From an uncultured Sphingomonadales bacterium (GTDB lineage: Bacteria; Pseudomonadota; Alphaproteobacteria; Sphingomonadales; Sphingomonadaceae), in NCBI GenBank assembly GCA_937898525.1, contig CALCBC010000009.1:1-64000 (forward strand): DNA of 64,000 bases, given 5' to 3'. Made by a program: the position numbers and the translations under genes. The notes beneath the pieces were generated by a model. That model was given only the letters and a program-made list of their open reading frames with translations. It was not told the DNA's origin and did no database searches. Positions 37,026-46,084 of this stretch are shown in pieces (the first letter of the stretch is position 1; the number at the start of each line of letters is the position of its first letter).

Positions 37026-37026
<1 letters not shown>
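35707..37026 (+). CDS. macA: MacA-like periplasmic adaptor protein
   Basis: A 439-residue membrane-fusion protein. One N-terminal membrane helix (about 37-54) is followed by a lipoyl half, a long coiled coil (about 110-200, ARANLDSARAQVAQARATL and similar), the second lipoyl half (IRSPVSGVVLARQVEPGQTV), a beta-barrel and a membrane-proximal domain. It should link the MacB-type ABC transporter to the outer-membrane channel. It is coupled to both neighbours by overlaps of 4 and 1 bases. What it exports is unknown; macrolides, peptides or lipids are handled by relatives. Confidence 0.9.
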
Positions 37027-37759
<733 letters not shown>

Positions 37760-37760
<1 letters not shown>

Positions 37761-38956
37761 TGTTCGGCACGACGCTGCTGCTGGCCTTCCGCGAGATCAG
37801 GCGCCACATCCTGCGCAGCTTCCTCACCACGCTCGGCATCATCATCGGCGTCGCCGCGGTGATCACGATGGTCACGCTCGGCAAGGGCGTCACCGCCGAC
37901 ATCGAGCGGCAGATCAGCTCGCTCGGCTCGAACGTGTTCTTCGTCTTCCCGATCCAGACCGACCGCGGGCAGTTCCGCCCGTTCGACGAACGCGACGTCG
38001 AGGCGGTGCGCGAGCAGATCGCCGGAGTCAATTTCGTCGCCGGCCAGGTCGAACGCAACGTGGTTGCGTTCCACAACGGGCAGGACTGGCGCAGCAAGGT
38101 CGAGGGCGTCAGCAACGAGTTCATGGACGCACGCGGCATCAAGATGGAGGAAGGCCGCCGCTTCACTCCGGCCGAGGAATCGGCGGGCGCCAATGTCTGC
38201 ATCATCGGCCCGACGGTTCGCGAGGAGATCTTCCCGCCGAATCAGAGCCCGGTCGGCGAACGAATGCGGCTCGACAACGTCGCCTGCCAGGTGATCGGCG
38301 TCTTCGCCTCGCGCGGCACGGTCGGCGGCGGCGGCGACGACGACAACGCGATCTTCATGCCCCTCAACAACGTCCAGCGCCGCTTCATGGGCAACGACAA
38401 CATCGGCTACATGGTCGTCGCCTACGATTCCTCGTACTCGAGCGCGGCCATGACCCGTGCACTGGTCGACCTGATGCGCGAGCGCCGCGTGCTGCTCGAA
38501 GGTCAGGCCAACGACTTCGACATCGTCGACACCGCGCAGATCAACGAGACCGTCGCCGCCACGGTCGGCACGATGACCGGCGTGGTCGCGCTGATCGCGG
38601 CGATCAGCCTGATCGTCGGCGGGGTCGGGATCATGAACATCATGCTCGTCTCGGTGACAGAGCGCACGCGTGAGATCGGCATCCGTCTGGCGATCGGCGC
38701 GCTCGCGCGCGAGGTGCAGCTGCAGTTCCTTACCGAGGCCGTCGTGCTGTGCTGTTTCGGCGGCCTCGTCGGCATCCTGCTCGCGCTCGGCATCTCGATC
38801 GCCCTGACCAGCGCGATCGACCTGCCGTTCCTGTTCGACCCGTTCATCAACGTGCTCAGCTTCGTGATCTCGGCGCTGATCGGGATCGTGTTCGGCTACT
38901 TCCCCGCGCGGCGGGCCTCCAGGCTCGACCCGATCGAGGCGCTGCGCCACGAGTGA
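37760..38956 (+). CDS. MacB-type ABC transporter permease
   Basis: A 398-residue FtsX/MacB-type permease. It has an N-terminal helix (SFLTTLGIIIGVAAVITMV), a large periplasmic domain (about 45-270) and three C-terminal helices, with the conserved SVTERTREIGIRLAIGA between them and the ending PARRASRLDPIEALRHE. It uses the energy of the partner ATPase to push substrates from the periplasm through the adaptor and channel (mechanotransmission in MacB). It is the last gene of the pump operon and converges on the AI-2E family gene. Confidence 0.92.
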
Positions 38957-38962
38957 GGGCGC

Positions 38963-40126
38963 TCAGGTGTCCTCGGCCATGTCGAACACGTTGGTCGGGA
39001 ACAGCGGCTCGCCGAAGATGAAGCCGATCACGTTCGGCCGCCCGAGGTGGTCGATCAGCGCGGTGATCGTCAGCAGCAGCGGTACCGACAGCAATGCGCC
39101 CGTGACGCCCCAGATCCAGCTGAAGTAGCTGAGCGCAAACAGGATCAGCACCGGGTTCATGGTGAACCGCGCGCCGAGAATCGCCGGGGTGACGAGGTTC
39201 GATTCGACCGCGTGCAGGCCGAGATAGGCGGCGGCGGGAACCAGCCCGACGAGCGGGGCCTCGGCCGTGCCGAGCCCGAACAGCGTCAGCAGCGCAATCA
39301 TCGCCAGCGGGCCGATGTACGGCAGGAAGTTGAGCAGCGCGGCGAGCCCGCCCCACATCACCGGGTAGTCCATCCCGAGCACCCATGCCCCGATCGTCAC
39401 CACGACGCCGACCGCGAGGTTTATCAGGCCGACGGTGAAGATGTAGGAGGCCACCCGATCCTGCACGTCGCGCATGACTCGCGCGGCCTTGAGCGTTGCG
39501 CCGAAGTGCTGCCGTTCGAGCAGCAGCCGGCGGCGCATCCGCACGCGCGCCTCGATCATGAAAAACGCCATCAGGAAGGTCAGCAGCACCTCGAGCAACA
39601 CGGTCGGGGTGGCGAAGGCTAGCTGCTCGAGCATCGTCGGGCCGGCCAGCACCACCTGCTGGCCGTCGTTCGATCCGATGATGTCGGCGACCTTCTCGTT
39701 GATCTGAGAGAACCACGCGATCGCGCCTTCCATCTCGCGGAAATGCTGGCCGATCTGGTCGATCATTGCCGGGATGTCGGCGAACAGCGTGAGCGCCGGG
39801 CGCAGCACCGCACTCAGCGCGAGCGCCAGGACCGCCAGCAGCAGCGCGAGCGAGAGGAACGAGGCGAGGAAGTTCGGCAGCCCGAGCTGGGCCAGCTTGT
39901 CCGCCAGCGGCGACAGCACGATCGTCAGGATGATCGCGGTCACCAGCGGCAGGAAGACGACCGAGCCGATCGACAGCACGAACGGCAGTGCCAGGAACAG
40001 GCCAATCGCCATCAGCACGACGAGCGCCGAGATCAGGCGCAATTCCTCGGCGGCGAACGACAGCGTCCGCCGGCGCTCGCGCGGTTCTGTGGCCGCCGGC
40101 GTGTCGGGCTCGGGCCGGGCGTTCAT
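38963..40126 (-). CDS. AI-2E family (PerM-like) membrane protein
   Basis: A 387-residue integral membrane protein with about eight helices and the family pattern. An N-terminal pair of helices comes first, then a polar segment (IDQIGQHFREMEGAIAWFSQ), then NFLPYIGPLAMIAL, with LLSVPLLLTITALIDHLG near the end. Members have been linked to autoinducer-2 export or to Na+/H+ exchange, so the true substrate is open. The ATG at 40126 follows GGGGGGAG. It lies 29 nt downstream of ecfG on the same strand and may be co-transcribed with the stress genes. Confidence 0.85.
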   Translation of the reverse strand: MNARPEPDTPAATEPRERRRTLSFAAEELRLISALVVLMAIGLFLALPFVLSIGSVVFLPLVTAIILTIVLSPLADKLAQLGLPNFLASFLSLALLLAVLALALSAVLRPALTLFADIPAMIDQIGQHFREMEGAIAWFSQINEKVADIIGSNDGQQVVLAGPTMLEQLAFATPTVLLEVLLTFLMAFFMIEARVRMRRRLLLERQHFGATLKAARVMRDVQDRVASYIFTVGLINLAVGVVVTIGAWVLGMDYPVMWGGLAALLNFLPYIGPLAMIALLTLFGLGTAEAPLVGLVPAAAYLGLHAVESNLVTPAILGARFTMNPVLILFALSYFSWIWGVTGALLSVPLLLTITALIDHLGRPNVIGFIFGEPLFPTNVFDMAEDT

Positions 40127-40155
40127 GACCGTGAGTCTCCCCCCACGACGCGCCG

Positions 40156-40782
40156 CTACTTGATCGGGGTGGTCTGGCCGCGACCTGCGGCCACCTCGTC
40201 CAGCTCCTCGAGAATCGCGCGATGCGCGGCCGGGTCTTCGATCGAGCGCTCCGGAATCGCGCCCTCCTCGATCATCGCCGTCAGTGCGGCGCGCGCGCGT
40301 CCGACGCGGCTCTTGATCGTACCGACGGCGCAACCGCAGATCTGCGCGGCCTCCTCGTAGGAGAACCCGCCCGCGCCCACGAGCAGCAGCGCCTCGCGCC
40401 GCTCAGGCGGAAGCGTCAGCAGCGCCCGGTGCATGTCGCTGAGGTGGATCGGCTCCTCCTGCCCCGCCGGGGCGGTCAGGATGCGTTCGGCCGCGGTCTC
40501 GTCGTATTCGCCGCGGAACCGGTTGCGCCGCATGTCGGTGAGGTACGCATTGCGGAGGATGACGAAGGTCCAGGCGCGCATGCTCGTCCCGGGCTCGAAG
40601 CGGTCCTGGGCCGCCCAGGCCTTGAGCAGGGTTTCCTGCACGAGATCGTCGGCGAGGTCGGGCCGGCCGCACAGGCCGCGCGCGAACGCGCGCAGGTGCG
40701 GCACGACCTCGGTGAGCTCACGCTTGAACGCCTGCTTGTCGGCGGCACTGCGTCGGGGCAGCTCCCGTTCGCTCGTCGTCAT
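40156..40782 (-). CDS. ecfG: General stress response sigma factor EcfG
   Basis: A 208-residue ECF sigma factor. Region 2 is PDLADDLVQETLLKAWAA to AWTFVILRNAYLTDMRRNRF, and region 4 is LPPERREALLLVGAGGFSYE with EEAAQICGCAVGTIKSRVGR. Its partner gene nepR overlaps its start (ATGA), which marks it as the EcfG sigma of the alphaproteobacterial general stress response. Under stress PhyR-P binds NepR and frees this sigma. phyR is not in the window. An EcfG-type promoter upstream of nepR predicts autoregulation. Confidence 0.93.
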   Translation of the reverse strand: MTTSERELPRRSAADKQAFKRELTEVVPHLRAFARGLCGRPDLADDLVQETLLKAWAAQDRFEPGTSMRAWTFVILRNAYLTDMRRNRFRGEYDETAAERILTAPAGQEEPIHLSDMHRALLTLPPERREALLLVGAGGFSYEEAAQICGCAVGTIKSRVGRARAALTAMIEEGAIPERSIEDPAAHRAILEELDEVAAGRGQTTPIK

Positions 40783-41003
40783 GGGTTCTCGTTGTCGAGC
40801 TTGGAGAGCAGGTCCTTGAACGCATCCGGTATCGGCTCCTCGACGACCGAATCGTAGAGTTGCTTCAACCCGGACGCCCATTCGGGCCCGCGCCTGGGCT
40901 TGCTGTGTGCCTTGCCCTTCACGGGCTTCGTCTTCCTGTCACCACCAACCATTCCCGATGAGTCCGCCCCACCCCTGTTCGTTTCCGCCAACTCACCCGT
41001 CAT
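40779..41003 (-). CDS. nepR: Anti-sigma factor NepR
   Basis: A 74-residue protein with a polar, basic first half and the NepR core GLKQLYDSVVEEPIPDAFKD followed by LLSKLD. NepR holds EcfG inactive until the response regulator PhyR binds it instead. The ATG at 41003 has GGAG 8 nt upstream. The stop overlaps the ecfG start, so the two proteins are made in balance. Confidence 0.93.
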   Translation of the reverse strand: MTGELAETNRGGADSSGMVGGDRKTKPVKGKAHSKPRRGPEWASGLKQLYDSVVEEPIPDAFKDLLSKLDNENP

Positions 41004-41059
41004 GTGCGATCTCCGTTGCATTCCCGCAGCGGCGATGCGCATTTGTGGCGCGATCGTGG

Positions 41060-41084
41060 AACGAAAGGTTCGCCGTCCGGTTCC
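41060..41084 (-). promoter_or_regulatory. EcfG-type promoter of nepR-ecfG
   Basis: On the minus strand GGAAC (41084-41080), exactly 16 nt, and CGTT (41063-41060) match the EcfG consensus perfectly. Transcription should start about 50 nt before the nepR ATG. On the plus strand the same DNA reads GGAAC (41058-41062), 16 nt, GGTT, one mismatch, aimed at the kinase gene. Confidence 0.85.
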
Positions 41085-41112
41085 CCCCTACTACGCTATG
41101 TAGGCAGGGGGG
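41083..41112 (+). promoter_or_regulatory. Hairpin upstream of the histidine kinase gene
   Basis: CCCCCCT (41083-41089) pairs with AGGGGGG (41106-41112) and CTAC (41091-41094) with GTAG (41100-41103), separated by a small internal loop. It lies 74 nt before the kinase start, next to the EcfG promoter. No T tract follows. Confidence 0.35.
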
Positions 41113-41186
41113 CAGCGAAATTGCAGAGGTGTGACGCCTGTGCAACTGTGCAGCGGCGGCTTCTGGACGCTCGACGGGAGTAAAGG

Positions 41187-42896
41187 GTGGAGCAGAGACC
41201 GGGCGGTCGCAGCACGACGAAGAGGTGGCTGGTCCGCTTCCCGCGGGCGATTCCCGTCGCCATCTTCCTGCTCATCGCCGCGATCACGGTGCTCAGCGTA
41301 TTCGCGATCGAACGCGGCGAGGACGCCCGCGCAGCGGGTCAGCTGCGCACCCGCGCCGCGGCGATCGCCTCGGCGCTGGAGCGCCGCGCCGACGCCAGCA
41401 GCGCCTACCTGCGCGCCGGCGCGGCCTTGCTGGCGACGCTCGACGAGGTCCGCGCTTCGCGGTTCCGGCGCTTCGTCAGCGAGCTGAGGCTCGATGCGGA
41501 CTATCGCGGAACCGAGGGAATCGGCTGGGCGATGGTCGTCTATCCGGACCAGGTCGCCGAGTTCAACGCGCTGATGGCGCGCGAGGCGCCGGGCCGTGTC
41601 ACCCTGCATCCGCCGCCCGATGGGAGCGCGCCCTATGCGGTACCGGTCACCTTCCTGCACCCCGAGACCGAGCGGAACCGGCTGGCGCTCGGGTTCGACC
41701 TGTTCTCCGAGCCTGTGCGCCGCGCCGCGATGATCGAGGCCGAACGCACGACGCGCCCGACCGCCAGCGGCCGTGTCCTGCTGCGGCAGCAGGGAGGCCC
41801 TGAATCGCTCGGCTTCTTCATCTTCATGCCGGTGTTCGAGCAGGTGGCGGGGGGGCGCCGGCTCAAGGGCTACATCTTCAGCCCGTTCAGCGCGCCCGAT
41901 TTCCTCGCCTCGGCGCTCGAGCTGGAGCGCGCAGACGGTTACGACGTGGCGCTCTACGACGGGCCGGCCCGGCGCGGCAACCTGCTCGCGCGGGCCGGAA
42001 GCGGCAGCGCGGCAGGCGAACGCGTGGTCGAGCGCGTCGCGATCGGCACCGAACCGTGGACGCTTGAGGTCACCGCGCTCGACGGCGGCGAGCTTTCGGG
42101 GCTGTCGATGATCACGATCATCTTCGGGCTGCTCGTCGCCGGCCTGCTGATGCTGCTCGTGCGCATGCTGACCCAGCAGGCGATCGAGGACGAGGCCTCG
42201 CTTCGCTGGTTCGAGGAGCAGGCCTCGATCCGCAACTCGCTGACGCGCGAGCTCAACCACCGGGTGAAGAACACGCTCGCCAACGTGCTCTCGATCATCG
42301 CGCTGACACGCAGGAGGGCCAACAGCCTCGCGGAGTTCGCCGACGGCCTCGATGGCCGCATCCGCGCGCTGTCGGCGACGCACGACCTGCTGACCCAGTC
42401 GGACTGGGGTACCACCCCGATCCGCTCGGTGATCGAGGCCGAGCTGTTGCCCTACGTGCAGGACAGCGACCACCAGGTCGACCTCCAGGGGCCGCTGATC
42501 GAGCTCGCGCCGAACGACGCGCTCTCGCTCGGGCTGGCGAGCCATGAGCTTGCCACCAACGCCGCCAAGTACGGCGCGCTGAGCCAGCCCGGCGGGCAGG
42601 TCAGCGTGCACTGGAAGCTGATTTCCGAAGGCCTCGTGCGGCTCGAATGGCAGGAGAGCGGCGGTCCGCCGGTGGCTCCGGTGCGCGGCCGGGGTTTCGG
42701 CACCGACCTGATCGAGCGGATCGTCGCCCACGAGCTCAAGCACGAGGTCAAGCTCGACTTCCGGCCCGAAGGGGTGCGCTGCGTGCTGACCATACCCGTG
42801 CGCCAGCCGACCCAGTTCTCGATGCGCGCGAGTCGCATGAGCGCCCGGGAGAACCGTCCGCCCGCCTCTTCGCCGGCGCCGACCCCTGCACCCTGA
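41187..42896 (+). CDS. CHASE-domain HWE-type sensor histidine kinase
   Basis: A 569-residue membrane sensor kinase. Two membrane helices (about 21-41 and 306-327) enclose a periplasmic CHASE-type domain (about 75-290, with FVSELRLDADYRGTEGIGWA). The cytoplasmic part has the phospho-acceptor histidine in RELNHRVKNTLANVLSIIA. The ATPase domain shows ASHELATNAAKYGALS and the pair VHWKLI...RLEWQESGG, which gives the family its name. Kinases of this family feed PhyR. Being divergent from nepR-ecfG makes it a strong candidate for that role. The GTG start has GGGAG 8 nt upstream. The C-terminal tail is Pro/Ala-rich. Confidence 0.9.
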   Translation: MEQRPGGRSTTKRWLVRFPRAIPVAIFLLIAAITVLSVFAIERGEDARAAGQLRTRAAAIASALERRADASSAYLRAGAALLATLDEVRASRFRRFVSELRLDADYRGTEGIGWAMVVYPDQVAEFNALMAREAPGRVTLHPPPDGSAPYAVPVTFLHPETERNRLALGFDLFSEPVRRAAMIEAERTTRPTASGRVLLRQQGGPESLGFFIFMPVFEQVAGGRRLKGYIFSPFSAPDFLASALELERADGYDVALYDGPARRGNLLARAGSGSAAGERVVERVAIGTEPWTLEVTALDGGELSGLSMITIIFGLLVAGLLMLLVRMLTQQAIEDEASLRWFEEQASIRNSLTRELNHRVKNTLANVLSIIALTRRRANSLAEFADGLDGRIRALSATHDLLTQSDWGTTPIRSVIEAELLPYVQDSDHQVDLQGPLIELAPNDALSLGLASHELATNAAKYGALSQPGGQVSVHWKLISEGLVRLEWQESGGPPVAPVRGRGFGTDLIERIVAHELKHEVKLDFRPEGVRCVLTIPVRQPTQFSMRASRMSARENRPPASSPAPTPAP

Positions 42897-42920
42897 GAAC
42901 CTGCCCGGGCAGACTGGACC

Positions 42921-42942
42921 GGTTATATCCTAACGTATACAG
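42921..42942 (+). promoter_or_regulatory. Candidate promoter/operator of modABC
   Basis: An AT-rich island (GGTTATATCCTAACGTATAC) in otherwise GC-rich DNA lies 10 nt before modA. TATA occurs in both halves in an imperfect inverted arrangement, as in ModE-type operators. It may be only a -10 region. Confidence 0.3.
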
Positions 42943-42951
42943 TGGTTCGCC

Positions 42952-43716
42952 ATGCCGACCCGCCGCTCTGCGACCCTGCGCCTGCTGGCGGCCGCGCTGC
43001 TGCTCGCGGCTCTGCCGGGGTGCGGCGATGCCGGGCGCTCCGAACGTGGCCCGACCGTGCTCGCCGCGTCGAGCCTGCAGGAGGCGCTCGAGGAGGCCGG
43101 CCGCGTGTGGGCCGGCAAGGGCCGCCCGATGCCGGTGCTGTCGTTCGCGGCCAGCTCGGCGCTCGCCCGCCAGGTCGAGCAGGGCGCGCCGGCCGACCTG
43201 TTCGTGTCGGCCGACGAGGCGTGGATGGACGCGGTCGAGGCGCAGGACCTGCTCCGCGAAGGCACGCGCACCGACCTGCTTACCAACCGCCTCGTGCTGG
43301 TCAGGCCGAAGGGCACGTCGACGCGCGGGCTGGACGATCTCGGTGACGGCAAGCTCGCGCTTGCCGATCCGCAAGCCGTCCCGGCCGGCCGCTACGCCAA
43401 GGCGGCGCTGGAAAGCCTCGGGCAGTGGCAGGAGGTCCTGCCCAAGGTCGTCCCGGCCGAGAACGTGCGCGCCGCGCTGGCGCTGGTCGAGCGCGGCGAG
43501 GCGGCGCTCGGCGTGGTCTATGCGACCGACGCCCGGGCTTCGCGGGACGTCGAGGTGGTCGAGGTCCTTCCCGAGGACAGCCACCCTCCGATCCGGTACC
43601 CCGCAGCCGTTCTGGCCGCATCGGAGCATCCCGATGCCGAGAGCTTCCTCGTCTTCCTCGGCTCCGCCGAGGCGCGGGAGATCTACGCCCGCCACGGGTT
43701 CGGGATGGCCGAGTGA
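42952..43716 (+). CDS. modA: Molybdate ABC transporter substrate-binding protein
   Basis: A 254-residue periplasmic molybdate-binding protein. It has a lipoprotein-type signal ending LPGC with Cys23, so it is probably membrane-tethered. The ModA pattern follows with VLAASSLQEALEEAG, FAASSALARQVEQGAPADLF and VSADEAWMDAVE. Later, ALGVVYATDARA provides further oxyanion ligands. It binds molybdate or tungstate and delivers it to ModB. Its stop lies just before the modB start region. Confidence 0.92.
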   Translation: MPTRRSATLRLLAAALLLAALPGCGDAGRSERGPTVLAASSLQEALEEAGRVWAGKGRPMPVLSFAASSALARQVEQGAPADLFVSADEAWMDAVEAQDLLREGTRTDLLTNRLVLVRPKGTSTRGLDDLGDGKLALADPQAVPAGRYAKAALESLGQWQEVLPKVVPAENVRAALALVERGEAALGVVYATDARASRDVEVVEVLPEDSHPPIRYPAAVLAASEHPDAESFLVFLGSAEAREIYARHGFGMAE

Positions 43717-43727
43717 CAGGCTGGCTC

Positions 43728-44414
43728 ATGCCGGATGAGTGGAGCGTCGTCGCGCTCTCGCTCCGCGTCAGCCTGCTCGCTGTCGCGCTGACCCTGCCGC
43801 TCGCCTACGCGCTCGCCTGGCTGCTCGCCCGGCGCCGTTTCCCGGGCGCGATCCTGCTCGATGCGCTGGTGCACCTGCCGCTGGTCGTGCCGCCGGTCGT
43901 GACGGGCTGGCTGTTGCTGGTCCTGTTCGGACGCACCGGGCCGATCGGCGCCTGGCTCGAGGCGCAGTTCGGCATCGTGCTGGTGTTCCGCTGGACCGGC
44001 GCCGCTCTCGCTGCCGCAGTCATGGCCCTGCCGCTGATGGTGCGCGCCATGCGCCTGTCGATCGAGGCGGTCGACCGGCGGCTGGTCGAGGCAGCGCGCA
44101 CGCTCGGGGCACGGCCCTGGCGAGCTTTTGCCACGATCACGCTGCCGCTCAGCCTGCCGGGCATCGCCGCGGGTGCGATGCTCGGCTTCGCGCGCTCGCT
44201 CGGCGAGTTCGGGGCGACGATCACGTTCGCTTCGAACATCGCCGGCGAGACCCGCACGCTGCCGCTGGCGATCTACAGCGGGCTGCAGCTGCCCGGCGCC
44301 GAGGCCCAGGTCGCGCGGCTCTCGGTGATCTCGATCGTGCTGTCGATCGGCGCGCTGGTGATCTCCGAGCTGCTCGTACGCCGCGCCGGCGGGAGGCGCG
44401 CGCATGTCCTTTGA
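43728..44414 (+). CDS. modB: Molybdate ABC transporter permease
   Basis: A 228-residue inner-membrane permease with five to six helices. The coupling-loop motif EAARTLGARPWRAFATITLP and the following ARSLGEFGATITFASNIAGE are typical of ModB. The ATG at 43728 aligns with the usual family start; a GTG at 43713, overlapping the modA stop, would add five residues. It ends 11 nt inside modC. Confidence 0.93.
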   Translation: MPDEWSVVALSLRVSLLAVALTLPLAYALAWLLARRRFPGAILLDALVHLPLVVPPVVTGWLLLVLFGRTGPIGAWLEAQFGIVLVFRWTGAALAAAVMALPLMVRAMRLSIEAVDRRLVEAARTLGARPWRAFATITLPLSLPGIAAGAMLGFARSLGEFGATITFASNIAGETRTLPLAIYSGLQLPGAEAQVARLSVISIVLSIGALVISELLVRRAGGRRAHVL

Positions 44415-45027
44415 AGTCTCGATCCAGCACCGTGTTGGCGAGCGGGCGATCAACCTCGCCTTCGTCTCCGAAGAGCGGCTGACGGCGCTGGTCGGGCCAT
44501 CCGGCGTCGGCAAGACCACGGTGCTCAACTGCATCGCCGGCCTGGCGCGCCCGCAGCGCGGGCGCATCGCCGTCGCGGGCGAGGCCCTGTTCGACACCGG
44601 TCTCGGCCTCGACCTCGCGCCCGAGCGTCGCGGCGCCGGCTACGTGTTCCAGGACGCGCGGCTGTTCCCGCATCTCCGGGTCGACGCGAACCTGCGCTAC
44701 GGCGAGCGTCTCGCGCAGTCTGGCCGGCGCTGGATCGGCCACGCCGACGTGGTCGAGTTCCTCGGCATCGGCCACCTGCTCGGCCGCTGGCCCGCAACCC
44801 TGTCGGGCGGCGAGACCCGCCGGGTGGCGATCGGCCGGGCGCTGCTCTCGGCGCCGCGCTTCCTGCTGCTCGACGAGCCGTTCGCCTCGCTCGACGCCGA
44901 GCGCGCTGAAGCGCTGATGACCCTCGTCGAGCGGATTCGCGACGAGCTGGCGATCCCGATCCTGCTGGTCAGCCACGACCGCGGAGAGGTCGACCGACTG
45001 GCGGGGCGGGTGGTGACGCTGCGTTAG
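44404..45027 (+). CDS. modC: Molybdate ABC transporter ATP-binding protein, short form
   Basis: A 207-residue ATPase with Walker A GPSGVGKTT, signature LSGGETRRVAIGRALL and Walker B FLLLDEPFASLD. Classical ModC has about 350 residues with a C-terminal TOBE/MOP domain that binds molybdate and controls activity. That domain is absent here. The gene overlaps modB by 11 nt. It powers molybdate import with ModA and ModB. Confidence 0.92.
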   Translation: MSFEVSIQHRVGERAINLAFVSEERLTALVGPSGVGKTTVLNCIAGLARPQRGRIAVAGEALFDTGLGLDLAPERRGAGYVFQDARLFPHLRVDANLRYGERLAQSGRRWIGHADVVEFLGIGHLLGRWPATLSGGETRRVAIGRALLSAPRFLLLDEPFASLDAERAEALMTLVERIRDELAIPILLVSHDRGEVDRLAGRVVTLR

Positions 45028-45034
45028 GCGAGGG

Positions 45035-45058
45035 CCCTTCCCCATCGCAGGGGAAGGG
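45035..45058. terminator. Hairpin behind modC, related to the GC-rich repeat
   Basis: CCCTTCCCC (45035-45043) pairs with GGGGAAGGG (45050-45058) across a 6-nt loop, between the convergent modC and metallo-hydrolase genes. It could end both transcripts. It also resembles one hairpin of the repeat found in gcvPB and behind xylA. Confidence 0.5.
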
Positions 45059-45065
45059 GCTTGGC

Positions 45066-46082
45066 TCAGCGGCCGCCCCCGGGCGGACGCGCTCCCGGGG
45101 GAGGCCCGCCCGCGGGCGGGCCGAACGGCCGCGGCTCTTCGCCCGGAGGCGGCGGCGCACCCATGATCAGCACTGCCGGCTCGCCCTTGAGCTCGCGCAT
45201 CGCGACGAAGATGTTGTTGAGCGAGCGCGTCTTCGGCGAGCTGCCGTACTCGAGGCCCGGCTTGAGCGCCTCGTCGGTATAGGGAGCCATCGCCGGATCG
45301 TTGGCGAAATACTTGTCGTAGGCCTGCTGGTAATCGAGGTCCTCCGCGACGGCCCGCTTCGCAACCTCGACAATCTTCTGGGTATAGGCGAGGTACCGCT
45401 CGAGGCCCGCCCAGGTATTCACGTGCCCATGGCCCTCGACCACCTTGTCGATCCCGGTCAGCGTGCGCACGAGGCCGCCGACGGTCTCCGGCGTGGCGAC
45501 CATGCTGCCGCCCGAGCCGGGGTCGATCAGCGGGCCCATGTCCCACGCCATCACGTCCCCCATCAGCAGGACCTTCTCCTGCGGGAACACGACGAAGGCA
45601 TCGCCGTCGGTATGCGCGGCGCCGAAATAATAGAGGTCGATCTGGTCGCGGCCGCTGCCGAGCGTGAGCCGGTCGTCGAAGCTCTGGCTGACCTTCGAGT
45701 TGTTCGGCATCGCTGCCATCCGCGCCGCGGTATTCGCCTGGACCACGACCTGGACCTTCCCGTCGAGCGCGGTGTCGATCTCGTCGTTGCTTCCGAGGTG
45801 GTCGGGGTGCGAGTGGGTGTTGATGATCATCGTCACCGGCTTGTCGGTGAACTCGCGCACCTTGGCGAGGATCGCCGCACCGTTGTTGCCGAGCTTGGTG
45901 TCGACCAGCACCACGCCATCGCTGCGCACGAAGGCGGTGGTGTTCCCACCGGCGCCGAAGATCTTGTAGACGTTCTCGGAGACCTTCTCCGTCTCGCCGA
46001 TTCCCGGCAGGCCCTGCGCATAGAGGCCCGCGGCGGCAAGGCCGCCTGCGGCGATCGTTGCCAGGATTGCGATCCGCTTCAT
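45066..46082 (-). CDS. Exported metallo-beta-lactamase-fold hydrolase
   Basis: A 338-residue periplasmic protein with a signal peptide ending LYAQG. The metal motif HSHPDH is at 90-95, with further ligands in FGAAHTDGD, LLMGDVMAWD and VVEGHGHV. This fits class B-like hydrolases (quinoprotein relay / SoxH-like group) rather than clinical beta-lactamases. The tail is Pro/Gly-rich. The ATG at 46082 has GGAGG upstream, and the gene lies 2 nt behind the HupE-like gene. The substrate is unknown. Confidence 0.85.
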   Translation of the reverse strand: MKRIAILATIAAGGLAAAGLYAQGLPGIGETEKVSENVYKIFGAGGNTTAFVRSDGVVLVDTKLGNNGAAILAKVREFTDKPVTMIINTHSHPDHLGSNDEIDTALDGKVQVVVQANTAARMAAMPNNSKVSQSFDDRLTLGSGRDQIDLYYFGAAHTDGDAFVVFPQEKVLLMGDVMAWDMGPLIDPGSGGSMVATPETVGGLVRTLTGIDKVVEGHGHVNTWAGLERYLAYTQKIVEVAKRAVAEDLDYQQAYDKYFANDPAMAPYTDEALKPGLEYGSSPKTRSLNNIFVAMRELKGEPAVLIMGAPPPPGEEPRPFGPPAGGPPPGARPPGGGR

Positions 46083-46084
46083 TA

